A stretch of DNA of 64,000 nucleotides from Thalassotalea_F euphylliae (lineage in GTDB: Bacteria; Pseudomonadota; Gammaproteobacteria; Enterobacterales; Alteromonadaceae). Below the pieces are notes generated by a model. It had not been told where the DNA came from and did not search any database. It saw only the letters and a list, made by a program, of their open reading frames with translations. Positions within the stretch are counted from its first letter, which is position 1. Each line of letters starts with the position of its first letter. The translations under genes were made by a program, and so were the position numbers. Location of the stretch: the NCBI RefSeq assembly GCF_042682785.1, contig NZ_JBHUIB010000001.1, positions 620,001 to 684,000 of the forward strand, read 5' to 3'. Shown piece after piece: positions 1-7,520 of the stretch.

Positions 1-1
1 A

Positions 2-892
2 AGGCTATCACAAGAGTATAAAAACGAATTAGCCAACATTCCTGATTTGGCACCAGCACATGTGGTTAACGCCAGCAACATTGCTAAGGCACTTCATTTA
101 ACAGGCAAGAATGCCGAAGAATGTATCGACCATCATATTGACCAATGCCTATTAGCCTGTGGGCTACAAAAAACAGTAACGAGTTATAAGCCTGAAATGG
201 ATTTTGACCCTCGGTTCATTAATTTAAATGGTTCACATACCAAAATTGAACAGATAATTGACACAGTTAACCACTTTACAGGAGTTCGGTGTTTATTACT
301 TGGCTCTGCTGGTACAGGAAAAAGTGCCTTGGTTCATCATATTGCTGATGAGTTAGAGCAAGAACTAATCACCATAAAACCCAGTGATGTACTTTCAAAG
401 TATGCTGGTGAAGCCGAACAAAATATTGCAAAGCTTTTTAAACAAGCAAGTGACAATGACGCGATTATTTTCTTAGATGAAATTGATTCTGTCATGACAT
501 CAAGAAGTGAACTGTCACAATCGCATGAGCGCGTCCTAGTGAACGAAATTTTGATTCAATTAGACCGATGTGAGCAGACAGTCTTTGCGGCAACAAACTA
601 CGCTCAAAAGCTCGATAGTGCGCTCCAACGCCGCTTTGATTTCAAACTTAATTTTGAATACTTAACAACGAAACAAGTACTCACACTATACGAAGAAAAT
701 TTTGGTAAATGTTCCACCACCATTAAAAACAAACTTTCCGAATTAAAGCATCTAACACCGGGGGACTTTGCCATTACTTCAAGGCTAAACCGCATGAGTA
801 AAAAGCCTCTAAGTGATAGTAAAAACCTAGAAATATTAACAGCCGAAAATAATCGTAAATACCAAAGCAAAGCTATCGGCTTTGTCAACTAA
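2..892 (+). CDS. AAA+ ATPase, C-terminal part (gene continues left of the window)
   Basis: The reading frame is open to base 2, so the true start lies outside the window; the TTG at 47 is internal. The visible part holds one AAA+ module: Walker A GSAGTGKS, Walker B IIFLDEID, a sensor-like AATN and an arginine-finger-like QRRFDF segment. The architecture recalls large bacterial two-domain AAA proteins of the FtsH/SpoVK-like group whose second AAA domain is C-terminal; the first would lie upstream. No protease motif is visible. The next gene begins 66 bp downstream and is probably co-transcribed. These AAA proteins are common in genomic islands, but their function is not established. The ATPase fold is certain; the role is unknown. 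Confidence 0.8.
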   Translation, partial: RLSQEYKNELANIPDLAPAHVVNASNIAKALHLTGKNAEECIDHHIDQCLLACGLQKTVTSYKPEMDFDPRFINLNGSHTKIEQIIDTVNHFTGVRCLLLGSAGTGKSALVHHIADELEQELITIKPSDVLSKYAGEAEQNIAKLFKQASDNDAIIFLDEIDSVMTSRSELSQSHERVLVNEILIQLDRCEQTVFAATNYAQKLDSALQRRFDFKLNFEYLTTKQVLTLYEENFGKCSTTIKNKLSELKHLTPGDFAITSRLNRMSKKPLSDSKNLEILTAENNRKYQSKAIGFVN

Positions 893-958
893 AACAACCA
901 AATTTAAACCGAAGCAACTCGCTTCACCCAAAACCTAAACCACTAAAAGGAAACTACC

Positions 959-1390
959 ATGAGTATTTTAAAATCTCTGAACCTATCCGCTCGCCCTGAG
1001 AAAACTTCAGAAAATCCGATATTGAAACGCAGAGAAAAGCTTTTAGCCAAGTTAGACCAACAACTAGCAATGGCAGAAGCCCATGTTGCTGGCGAAACTT
1101 TTACTGCCTACCGTGAAAAGTGGCAGAAAAATCCTGAAACGGGTCAACAGGAAAAAGTGAGGATTCCGAAGAACGTAGCTAAGTGGTTTTTCAAACGTAA
1201 CAACCAATACTTTTTTGAAGTACGTTATGCAAACAGGGCACTTGAATTAAGTAGAAATAATCATGTCATTGAAGTTGGCGAACAAGGGAACTTAACCACC
1301 GTTATTCGTACCGTCATTGATGCGACTGTCGCTGGCGAACTAGATCCATTGTTAGAAAAAGTATCAACAAACCTATCAAAGAAAAAATAA
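959..1390 (+). CDS. DUF6641-like small basic protein, partner of the AAA+ ATPase
   Basis: This 143-residue cytoplasmic protein starts at an ATG behind a strong AAAGGAAA ribosome site. Its pattern (short Leu/Lys-rich N terminus, KRREKLLAKL helix, Tyr/Trp-rich centre, basic LSKKK tail) resembles my recollection of DUF6641 proteins that accompany AAA ATPases of the type encoded just upstream; the family name is from memory. There are no membrane segments, signal peptide or catalytic motif. The order AAA then this protein suggests the ATPase acts on it or with it. The function is unknown. Confidence 0.65.
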   Translation: MSILKSLNLSARPEKTSENPILKRREKLLAKLDQQLAMAEAHVAGETFTAYREKWQKNPETGQQEKVRIPKNVAKWFFKRNNQYFFEVRYANRALELSRNNHVIEVGEQGNLTTVIRTVIDATVAGELDPLLEKVSTNLSKKK

Positions 1391-1536
1391 AAAATATGGC
1401 TCGAATGTACAAAACTCTTCGAGCCCTCTCCCTAGAAAACTCCCTCCCTAAAAACCTTTGTAGAACATATGGTTGTTCTTTGTTATTTTAGTATCTATAT
1501 AAATTTATTTATCAATTTCACGTATAAGGGATAGCC

Positions 1537-3567
1537 GTGAAGAAAATAGATCTCCATCTTCATACTGTTGCTACACCTAGCGACAGCAAGTTCGAGTTTT
1601 CAATAGATACGCTTGAAAAATATGTACACAATGCAAGCCTTGATTGCATTGCAATAACAAACCACAACATCTTCGATAAAGCTCAGTATCTTATCATTAA
1701 AGATCGCATAGATGCCGTTGTACTTCCCGGTATTGAAGTAGATATAGAAGGTGGTCATATACTAGTAATTTCTGACCAAGACAACGTCGAGAGTTTTGAA
1801 AAAAAGTGCGCGTTGGTAAACGCAGATATACCGGATGCGAAGTCAGAAATTACTTTTGAAAGATTTCACGAAATATTTGGTGATCTGAGTCAATACATCC
1901 TAATCCCGCATATAGATAAATCCCCATCTCTTGGTAAACCAACTCTTGAAAAATTCAAAGATTACATTGATTGTGGTGAAGTACAAAGTGTTAAAAAATT
2001 CCTATACGCACTAAATAAAGGTAGCCAATACCCTCCAGTATTATTCAGCGATATGAGAGCTAAAATAGGATTAGAAAAGTTTCCAATTAGACAAACTTAC
2101 ATTGATACAGGTGATTTAACCTTTGCTTCACTGAAGCAATGCTTGAGAAATAGAGATAAATTATTTCTAACTGAAACCGAAGGGAATAGCTTCTTTACTG
2201 TTCTTAGTAATGGACTAGAAATATCAACTGGGCTTAACGTAATATTAGGTCAGCGTTCATCAGGAAAGTCCTTCACATTAGATCGGATCGTTGAGTCTTC
2301 AGAATATGAGGAAATTAAATATATTCAACAATTTGAATTATTGGAAAAAAGTGAATCTGAAGACGAAGGGAAATTTGAAGAACGTATTAAAACCAGACGT
2401 AAATCATACATAGAACAATACCTTAAGGAATTTAAAACAGTTCTTGAAGATGTTGAAGATGTTGATCTTGAGTACTCTGAGAAAACAGTAGAACAATACT
2501 TAGACACACTTAAAAACTTTGCTTTTAACAAGAATCGTCATGACACATATTCATCAACAGCTTTATTTAGTGAACAGCCATACAAACCAACCAATTTAAA
2601 AACTCTACAAAACTTAATCAGCTCTACTCAAGATTTGCTGGATAACAAATCCTATAAACATTTAATTGAAAAGAATATTTCTCGAGTGGCTCTAATTAAC
2701 TTACTAAAAGATTTAGTTCAGGAGTATCGAACAGAACTGCTAGTAAACAAGCAAAAGCTACTTGTTAATAGCATAGTAAAAGATATACAGGCTCAATTAA
2801 ATGTTCAGTCAGCTACTACTCCTATTTCAGATACCGATTTGTATCAAGTCGCATTAGATAAAATGAAAGTTAAAAAATTCGAATCTATTGCTGCTGGGCT
2901 TAAACATCAGCATGATGAAACCATTGAGACATATTATGGGTTTAGTGTCGTAGCTAGAAAGTCTAAATTTAAAGGTGCTGGTGAACTAAAAGCAACAAGT
3001 AAAACAAAATATTCCTTTTCAGAGCTGTATAAGCTTTATGATCAACCGTACAAATACCTTAAGCACTTGCGCGCAATGGAGGTAATAGCATCAACAGAGT
3101 TTTATAAATTCTTTTGTAATATACGTTATGAAGTACTCAATGCTGACGGCTTCAAGGTGTCGGGCGGCGAAAGGTCAGAGTTTAGATTACTTCAAAACAT
3201 AAAAGATGCACACAAGTATGACATTTTGCTAATCGATGAGCCCGAATCTTCATTTGATAACGTTTTTTTGTTGACGAAAGTAAACAAACTTATCAAAGAT
3301 CTATCAAAAAATATGCCTGTAATAGTAGTAACCCATAACAGCACAGTTGGAGCTTCAATAAACCCAGATTACTTACTTTATACGAAAAAAGATATTGTGG
3401 ATGGTCAGGTGTCTTACGATATATATTTTGGTCATCCTAATGACAGAGACTTAAAGAGTTTAGACGGAAAGTCACATCCTAACTACAGTGTACAAATAAA
3501 TTGCCTTGAAGCAGGCGCAGCACCTTATGAGGAAAGAGGAAAATCTTATGAAGTACTTAAAAATTGA
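1537..3567 (+). CDS. PHP-domain / ABC-type ATPase fusion (TrlF-like)
   Basis: This 676-residue protein starts at a GTG at 1537. Residues 1-210 are a PHP metallo-phosphoesterase domain: HLH at 7-9, ITNHN at 40-44, GIEV at 65-68, H74 and IPHID at 123-127. The expected last metal motif (SD-x-H) reads SDMR at 171-174, so one ligand seems missing. From residue 225 an SMC/ABC-type ATPase follows: Walker A GQRSSGKS at 238-245, a helical insertion, the signature SGGER at 542-546, Walker B LLIDEPE near 564-570 and an H-loop TH at 599-600. The domain order matches TrlF-like PHP-ATPases, though it is shorter than I expect for them. Such proteins occur in islands and have been suggested to act in defence. 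The 3' end overlaps the next gene. Confidence 0.8.
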   Translation: MKKIDLHLHTVATPSDSKFEFSIDTLEKYVHNASLDCIAITNHNIFDKAQYLIIKDRIDAVVLPGIEVDIEGGHILVISDQDNVESFEKKCALVNADIPDAKSEITFERFHEIFGDLSQYILIPHIDKSPSLGKPTLEKFKDYIDCGEVQSVKKFLYALNKGSQYPPVLFSDMRAKIGLEKFPIRQTYIDTGDLTFASLKQCLRNRDKLFLTETEGNSFFTVLSNGLEISTGLNVILGQRSSGKSFTLDRIVESSEYEEIKYIQQFELLEKSESEDEGKFEERIKTRRKSYIEQYLKEFKTVLEDVEDVDLEYSEKTVEQYLDTLKNFAFNKNRHDTYSSTALFSEQPYKPTNLKTLQNLISSTQDLLDNKSYKHLIEKNISRVALINLLKDLVQEYRTELLVNKQKLLVNSIVKDIQAQLNVQSATTPISDTDLYQVALDKMKVKKFESIAAGLKHQHDETIETYYGFSVVARKSKFKGAGELKATSKTKYSFSELYKLYDQPYKYLKHLRAMEVIASTEFYKFFCNIRYEVLNADGFKVSGGERSEFRLLQNIKDAHKYDILLIDEPESSFDNVFLLTKVNKLIKDLSKNMPVIVVTHNSTVGASINPDYLLYTKKDIVDGQVSYDIYFGHPNDRDLKSLDGKSHPNYSVQINCLEAGAAPYEERGKSYEVLKN

Positions 3568-3844
3568 AAATGCTCAGGCGAAATTTTCGATTAACGGTGA
3601 TGATTGGATATCAATAGACCAAATCAATAAAGAAAACTTACTTAAGCTAGTTGATATGGCTTTACTTGAAGACTTTCAAATGGATAACCCTGATGAAGGT
3701 AAAATAGGTAACGATGCGCATAAAATAATTTATCAAAATATTTATGAAAAGCTTTCACAACTTACTTCTGAGAGAAAGAATTTTAAAGATGAAAGTGAAT
3801 CAACTTACAAAGACGCAATAGAGAAATACACAGTAACAGACTAA
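3548..3844 (+). CDS. small acidic protein of unknown function, overlapping the PHP-ATPase gene
   Basis: I chose the ATG at 3548 (98 residues), not the in-frame TTG at 3506, because a purine-rich GAGGAAAGAGGAAAA ribosome site lies directly before it. The gene overlaps the PHP-ATPase gene by 20 bp, a sign of translational coupling. The protein is acidic and helical, without signal peptide, membrane segment or a motif I recognise. The tight overlap suggests that it works with the PHP-ATPase as a partner, regulator or antitoxin-like subunit; that is inference. Transcription probably ends at the hairpin at 3848-3877. Confidence 0.7.
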   Translation: MKYLKIENAQAKFSINGDDWISIDQINKENLLKLVDMALLEDFQMDNPDEGKIGNDAHKIIYQNIYEKLSQLTSERKNFKDESESTYKDAIEKYTVTD

Positions 3845-3847
3845 TAA

Positions 3848-3877
3848 AAAGCCCCATCCAATTAAGGACAGGGCTTT
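3848..3877. terminator. bidirectional hairpin between the small gene and tRNA-Leu
   Basis: AAAGCCC at 3848-3854 pairs with GGGCTTT at 3871-3877. Read on the minus strand the stem is followed by TTTTTATT, so it is the natural terminator of tRNA-Leu. It can also end the plus-strand accessory operon. Confidence 0.75.
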
Positions 3878-3885
3878 CATATCAA

Positions 3886-3972
3886 TGGTACCGGAGGACG
3901 GACTTGAACCGTCACGCTCGCAAAAGCAACGGATTTTGAATCCGTCGTGTCTACCAATTCCACCACTCCGGC
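3886..3972 (-). tRNA. tRNA-Leu (anticodon CAA)
   Basis: This is an 87-nt gene on the minus strand. The acceptor stem GCCGGAG pairs with CTCCGGT with a G-U first pair; discriminator A and CCA are encoded. The D-arm contains GGTAGAC; the anticodon stem ACGGA/TCCGT holds a TTCAAAA loop, anticodon CAA; a long variable arm and a TTCAAGT T-loop follow. This is a class II leucine tRNA. No good promoter lies directly upstream (from 3973 rightward); the nearest strong one is at 4332-4359, beyond two partial copies of the same gene. The 3' end abuts an AT-rich accessory region, the usual position of a tRNA integration site. Confidence 0.93.
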
Positions 3973-3990
3973 AAAGAGGTGTAGAAGCGT

Positions 3991-4111
3991 TTAAGCTTGC
4001 AAAGAAGTTAACATTCGTTTCTAAAAATCAACTTCTTTGTAAGCTAAACCAACCTTAAAACTAGGTTAGCCATTTTGCAAACATCCAAAAAACTTTGCAA
4101 ATCTTTGCAAG
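3991..4111. repeat. long inverted repeat plus TTTGCAA boxes behind tRNA-Leu
   Basis: An imperfect inverted repeat of about 20 bp joins 3989-4009 to 4030-4048 (core GCAAAGAAGTT against AACTTCTTTG) around a roughly 20-nt loop. TTGCAAAG lies inside its left arm (3997-4004). TTTGCAAA or TTTGCAAG recurs at 4074-4081, 4094-4101 and 4104-4111. Repeated short boxes beside a duplicated tRNA segment resemble integrase or excisionase arm sites of an attachment region. This is interpretation; no integrase gene is in view. Confidence 0.5.
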
Positions 4112-4164
4112 GTTCAAAATTAAATTTATCTAATAACCATCAATCACTTAGCTTTAGACATTTT

Positions 4165-4206
4165 AAATTTTGAATCCCCTATGTCTACCAATTCCATCAC
4201 ACTGGC
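4165..4206 (-). repeat. degenerate copy of the tRNA-Leu 5' half
   Basis: The plus strand carries attttgaatcc, tgtctaccaattcca and a decayed ctggc, aligning with the anticodon arm to 5' end of the tRNA at 3886-3972 with several substitutions and no 3' half. It cannot form a tRNA. It lies between the intact gene and a second, nearly perfect half copy. Confidence 0.7.
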
Positions 4207-4251
4207 ACAATATAAACTGTGTTTTCTCAAGATTTTTGCTGTCCATGCAAA

Positions 4252-4295
4252 GGATTTTGAATCCGTCGTGTCTACCAATTCCACCACTCCGGCAA
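4252..4295 (-). repeat. exact 44-bp direct repeat of the tRNA-Leu 5' half (candidate attachment-site scar)
   Basis: Bases 4252-4295 match 3931-3974 exactly: anticodon stem-loop, D-arm and 5' acceptor strand of tRNA-Leu(CAA), plus two flanking bases. Similarity fades within a few bases beyond the anticodon stem, so the variable arm, T-arm and 3' acceptor strand are absent. The copy sits directly downstream of a good minus-strand promoter. A direct repeat of half a tRNA is typical of site-specific integration, or of a deletion between tandem copies. Confidence 0.8.
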
Positions 4296-4331
4296 CACAG
4301 TGACGCTAAATCATTGACTTAGCGGAATGGC

Positions 4332-4359
4332 ATTATACGTAATCATAACCCCTTTACAA
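4332..4359 (-). promoter_or_regulatory. promoter reading into the tRNA-Leu half copy and intact tRNA
   Basis: On the minus strand TTGTAA (4354-4359) is separated by 16 bp from a perfect TATAAT (4332-4337). A further TTGACA (4368-4373) with GGTTAT after 17 bp could be a second start. It points at the half copy at 4252-4295 and then the intact tRNA 350 bp away. Confidence 0.6.
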
Positions 4360-4437
4360 TACTTTTATGTCAATTTGGCGTTAACTGGCTAAGAAAGCAT
4401 CATAAGGGTTGTTCTGGCTTATGATAACCTGACAGTT

Positions 4438-4467
4438 TTGATAAACAGCAACGCTCCAAGGTATACT
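4438..4467 (+). promoter_or_regulatory. promoter of the RDD-family gene
   Basis: TTGATA (4438-4443) and TATACT (4462-4467) are separated by 18 bp. Initiation would fall near 4474, a short distance before the ATG at 4503. Confidence 0.5.
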
Positions 4468-4502
4468 CGCACCACTTTGCAATTGTGGCTTTATTTATCA
4501 AT

Positions 4503-5012
4503 ATGACAGACAGCGAATCAACTTTTCCCCGTGCTGGATTTAGACGCAGATTTGGTTCTTGGATATATGATGTGTTAATCGGCATTGCTGTATATATGGT
4601 AGCGGGTGCGATTGGATTCGCATTGTTTGCATTGGCTGCAAATGTTGGCCTAATAGATACCGCAGGTTATGACCATTTGATAGATGTAAAAGAAAGCTCT
4701 ATTTTTTACCGCATTTTGGTTGATGGCTGGAGTATCGCTTGGACCGCCTATTTCTTTGTCTACTTTTGGGCGAGAAGTGGACAAACTGTCGGAATGAAAG
4801 CTTGGCGTTTACGTGTGCAAAATCAAGATGGAACCTTAATAAGCAAAAAAACTGGGCTAAAACGTATCCTGCCGACATTGCTAGGGCTAGGGAATTTACT
4901 GGTTATTTTTGACCGTAAAAATAAACTTAGCTTACAGGACAGACTAACCAAAACCGAAGTGGTTGTACTGTCTATGGAGGCCAGCCAAAAAGGACTGGAG
5001 AAAGGCCTTTAA
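4503..5012 (+). CDS. RDD-family membrane protein
   Basis: This protein of 169 residues begins at the ATG at 4503; an in-frame GTG at 4485 is the alternative, and neither has a good ribosome site. The N terminus has the family signature FPRAGFRRRFGSWIYD, with the Arg and Asp that name RDD proteins. Two hydrophobic segments follow (about residues 25-50 and 75-95), then a basic cytoplasmic tail with the family-typical GQTVGMKAWRLRV. RDD proteins are inner-membrane proteins with proposed roles in transport or membrane homeostasis; no function is settled here. It converges on lptG with a shared terminator between them. Confidence 0.85.
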   Translation: MTDSESTFPRAGFRRRFGSWIYDVLIGIAVYMVAGAIGFALFALAANVGLIDTAGYDHLIDVKESSIFYRILVDGWSIAWTAYFFVYFWARSGQTVGMKAWRLRVQNQDGTLISKKTGLKRILPTLLGLGNLLVIFDRKNKLSLQDRLTKTEVVVLSMEASQKGLEKGL

Positions 5013-5041
5013 CAACGAATGTACGTTGTTCATTACCATAT

Positions 5042-5069
5042 AAAAAGCGAGCTAAAAGGCTCGCTTTTT
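5042..5069. terminator. shared bidirectional terminator of the RDD gene and lptG
   Basis: AAAAAGCGAGC pairs perfectly with GCTCGCTTTTT around a 6-nt loop. The last codons and stop of lptG lie inside the stem. It works in both directions, with T-runs on each strand. Confidence 0.85.
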
Positions 5070-6119
5070 CATGACAAATATCGCTGCTGATACAAATAAA
5101 AGGCTCGGCATTATCGCGCCAAATGCTGGTGGCAATTGATACACCAAACTTAATGAACCAAATACTTGGTTAGTGATATGGAATAATAACCCTGTCAATA
5201 CGCCCATCATTATTCTCGCGCCCATAGACACAGAGCGCAGCGGGCCGAAGATAAATGACAATGCCACCAATAGCATCACGGCTACGGTGATAGGTTGGAC
5301 AATTTTTCGCCAAAACGCTAATTGATAACGGCTTTGATCTTGCTCGTTCTGTGACAAATAATCCAAATAACTGACTAAACCTCGCAGTGATAAAGACTCA
5401 GGCTTAACCGTTACAACACCTAGCTTTTCTGGTGTTAAGCTAGATTCCCAAGCTTGAGTATTCACCTGTGACTCTATCACCTGATTTGCTTCAATTCGGG
5501 TATCTTTAACGTTTTGAAGCTGCCATGCGCCATCATTGAACGTCGCAGAGTCAGCAGACAACCAGCTTTCAAGTTTTAGGTTTTCATCAAAGCGATACAC
5601 TTGCACCTTGTTTAGCGTGCCTTGATCTTCCACTTCAGTGATATGAACAAAATAGTCTCCGTCTTTTGCCCAAACGCCATTCTTTGAGGATATCAAGCTA
5701 CCTCCAGAAATAGCTTGAGCTCTTAATTCTCTGGCTGACGCCTCACCACTGGGTGCGAGCCATTCGCCCACAGCCATGCTCACCAATATCAGCAAAATAG
5801 CAGTTTTCATCACCGACTTGATAATGGTCATCCGCGACAAACCCGCCGCCTGCATAATAACAAGCTCACTATTGCTTGCCAGCATACCAATACCAATTAG
5901 CCCGCCTATCAGTGCTGCCATTGGAAAGAAGATTTCAATATCTCTTGGCACCGCATACAGCACGTATAACGCTGCATGAGCCAACTCATAATCTCCTCTA
6001 CCAACATCACCCATTTGTTCAACAAATTTAATGATGCCGCTTACGCTAACAAACACCATCAACGTGACAAATGTCGTCGAGGTAATAACGCGGCCAATAT
6101 AGGTGTCTAAAATCTTCAT
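5052..6119 (-). CDS. lptG: LPS export ABC transporter permease LptG
   Basis: This 355-residue inner-membrane protein pairs with LptF and the ATPase LptB to extract lipopolysaccharide from the inner membrane and push it along the LptC-LptA bridge. The N terminus LDTYIGRVI is typical. Three membrane segments lie before, and three after, a periplasmic beta-jellyroll region (about residues 125-265). The start codon overlaps the end of lptF (ATGA-type, 4 bp), so the two are one translationally coupled operon. Length and order match the family. Confidence 0.95.
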   Translation of the reverse strand: MKILDTYIGRVITSTTFVTLMVFVSVSGIIKFVEQMGDVGRGDYELAHAALYVLYAVPRDIEIFFPMAALIGGLIGIGMLASNSELVIMQAAGLSRMTIIKSVMKTAILLILVSMAVGEWLAPSGEASARELRAQAISGGSLISSKNGVWAKDGDYFVHITEVEDQGTLNKVQVYRFDENLKLESWLSADSATFNDGAWQLQNVKDTRIEANQVIESQVNTQAWESSLTPEKLGVVTVKPESLSLRGLVSYLDYLSQNEQDQSRYQLAFWRKIVQPITVAVMLLVALSFIFGPLRSVSMGARIMMGVLTGLLFHITNQVFGSLSLVYQLPPAFGAIMPSLLFVSAAIFVMKKRAF

Positions 6120-7246
6120 GCAGACGCCCTCTTAGGTCTTTTCGGTAGTTTCGATTTAATTCGCATCCCGGTACTGCGACTTTTCATTAACAGCAAGACG
6201 CCCAATACTAGTGCTAAAAAGTGAACTGGCCAAAGACCGACATAAAACGGAATAGAGTTGCCTTCAACACCAGAGCGAAGTGCCGTTAATAATAAGAAAT
6301 ACGCTAGAAATAGCATTAACGCAGGCATCAATTTGGCGAATTTACCCTGCCGAGGGTTCACGACACTCAGAGGTACAGCAACCAACGTTAATATTAAACA
6401 TGCTATTGGAAAGGCTAATCGCCACTGAATAGCAGCTTGCGCGTCTTGCGAATTGTCGTCAATGAGATCATCCGTAGCCACAGCACTGATTTTTCGGCGC
6501 TTGTGTTCTACTTTTTGATCTTGAATTTGGATGTAATACTTATCAAACGCCACAGAACGAAATTCACCCGTTGTCATATCGCTTTGATATCTTGTTCCGT
6601 CTTCTAGAATTAGACGCTGTAAGCCAGACTCTTCCTCTTCCACTCTACCCGTATCGGCATACACTAAACTTGAATTGATAACGCTTTGAGCACCTTCTTC
6701 CTCGTTTGGCAGCTGTGCCACAAAGACTTTATCTAAACTATTGTCGTCACGGTTTTTATCATGAATGAATACAACGGCTTTTTTGTTGCCCGTTTTTTGG
6801 AAACGCCCTGCGACCATGGCGCTAATGCCTGAATCGGCAGCTAACTGTTCTTTAACTTGATATTCGTATTCAGATGCCAATGGCGCTAAATAAAGTGTGA
6901 ATAGACCGGTAAATATCGCAGTAATAAAACTAAGAACTAAGGTAACCCTGACTACGTACCACTCGCTAACACCACAGGCGTGTAATACTGTCATTTCACT
7001 ATCGGCATATATCCTACCGTAAGCAAGTAATACACCGAGGAATAAACTCAGCGGAAGCAACATACCTGCCAAATCTGGCATTTTTAAGCCGATAAAAACC
7101 ATAACTAAGTGTCCGGGAATACCCCCTTCAGAGGCATCATCCAGCACACGTACAAACTTTTGACTGATAAAGATGGTCATCAATACAAAGAACACCGCCA
7201 GTTGGGTTTTGGCGACTTCTTTTAATAAATAGCGAAAAATAATCAC
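6116..7246 (-). CDS. lptF: LPS export ABC transporter permease LptF
   Basis: This 376-residue protein begins with GTG (VIIFRYLLKEVAKTQ, read as Met). It is the partner permease of LptG, with membrane helices near residues 15-35, 55-80 and 100-122, a periplasmic domain, and three C-terminal helices near 270-360. The C-terminal tail is basic (KSKLPKRPKR). It is divergent from pepA, the arrangement common in gammaproteobacteria, where the old names are yjgP and yjgQ. The ribosome site before the GTG is weak. The 274-bp gap to pepA must carry both promoters. Confidence 0.95.
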   Translation of the reverse strand: MIIFRYLLKEVAKTQLAVFFVLMTIFISQKFVRVLDDASEGGIPGHLVMVFIGLKMPDLAGMLLPLSLFLGVLLAYGRIYADSEMTVLHACGVSEWYVVRVTLVLSFITAIFTGLFTLYLAPLASEYEYQVKEQLAADSGISAMVAGRFQKTGNKKAVVFIHDKNRDDNSLDKVFVAQLPNEEEGAQSVINSSLVYADTGRVEEEESGLQRLILEDGTRYQSDMTTGEFRSVAFDKYYIQIQDQKVEHKRRKISAVATDDLIDDNSQDAQAAIQWRLAFPIACLILTLVAVPLSVVNPRQGKFAKLMPALMLFLAYFLLLTALRSGVEGNSIPFYVGLWPVHFLALVLGVLLLMKSRSTGMRIKSKLPKRPKRASA

Positions 7247-7520
7247 AGTAGCCCCGGGTCGATAACCATTACATAAAACTTAGTTTTTTTCTGACATTTG
7301 CGCATTTTTTAAGTAAAATTGCTATTTTCGTATATAAGTAAATATACTTGCGCATAGTAAACTTGATGAATGTGGCTATAATTATAGCCTTTAGCGCCAT
7401 CAAATTCATAGCTAAGCATATCTGTTAATTGCAGATTTTATCAAGTTTAAATAAATATAGAGCGCAATATTCAATCGAATTAGATGACAATTACACGCAA
7501 CAAAGCCAGTAGGAGAATCC

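Noticed and set aside
3506..3547. Extended TTG start for the small gene after the PHP-ATPase
   Set aside because: The ribosome site GAGGAAAGAGGAAAA points to the ATG at 3548.
4165..4206. Possible second tRNA gene
   Set aside because: Only a decayed 5' half; no T-arm or 3' acceptor strand can be built to its left.
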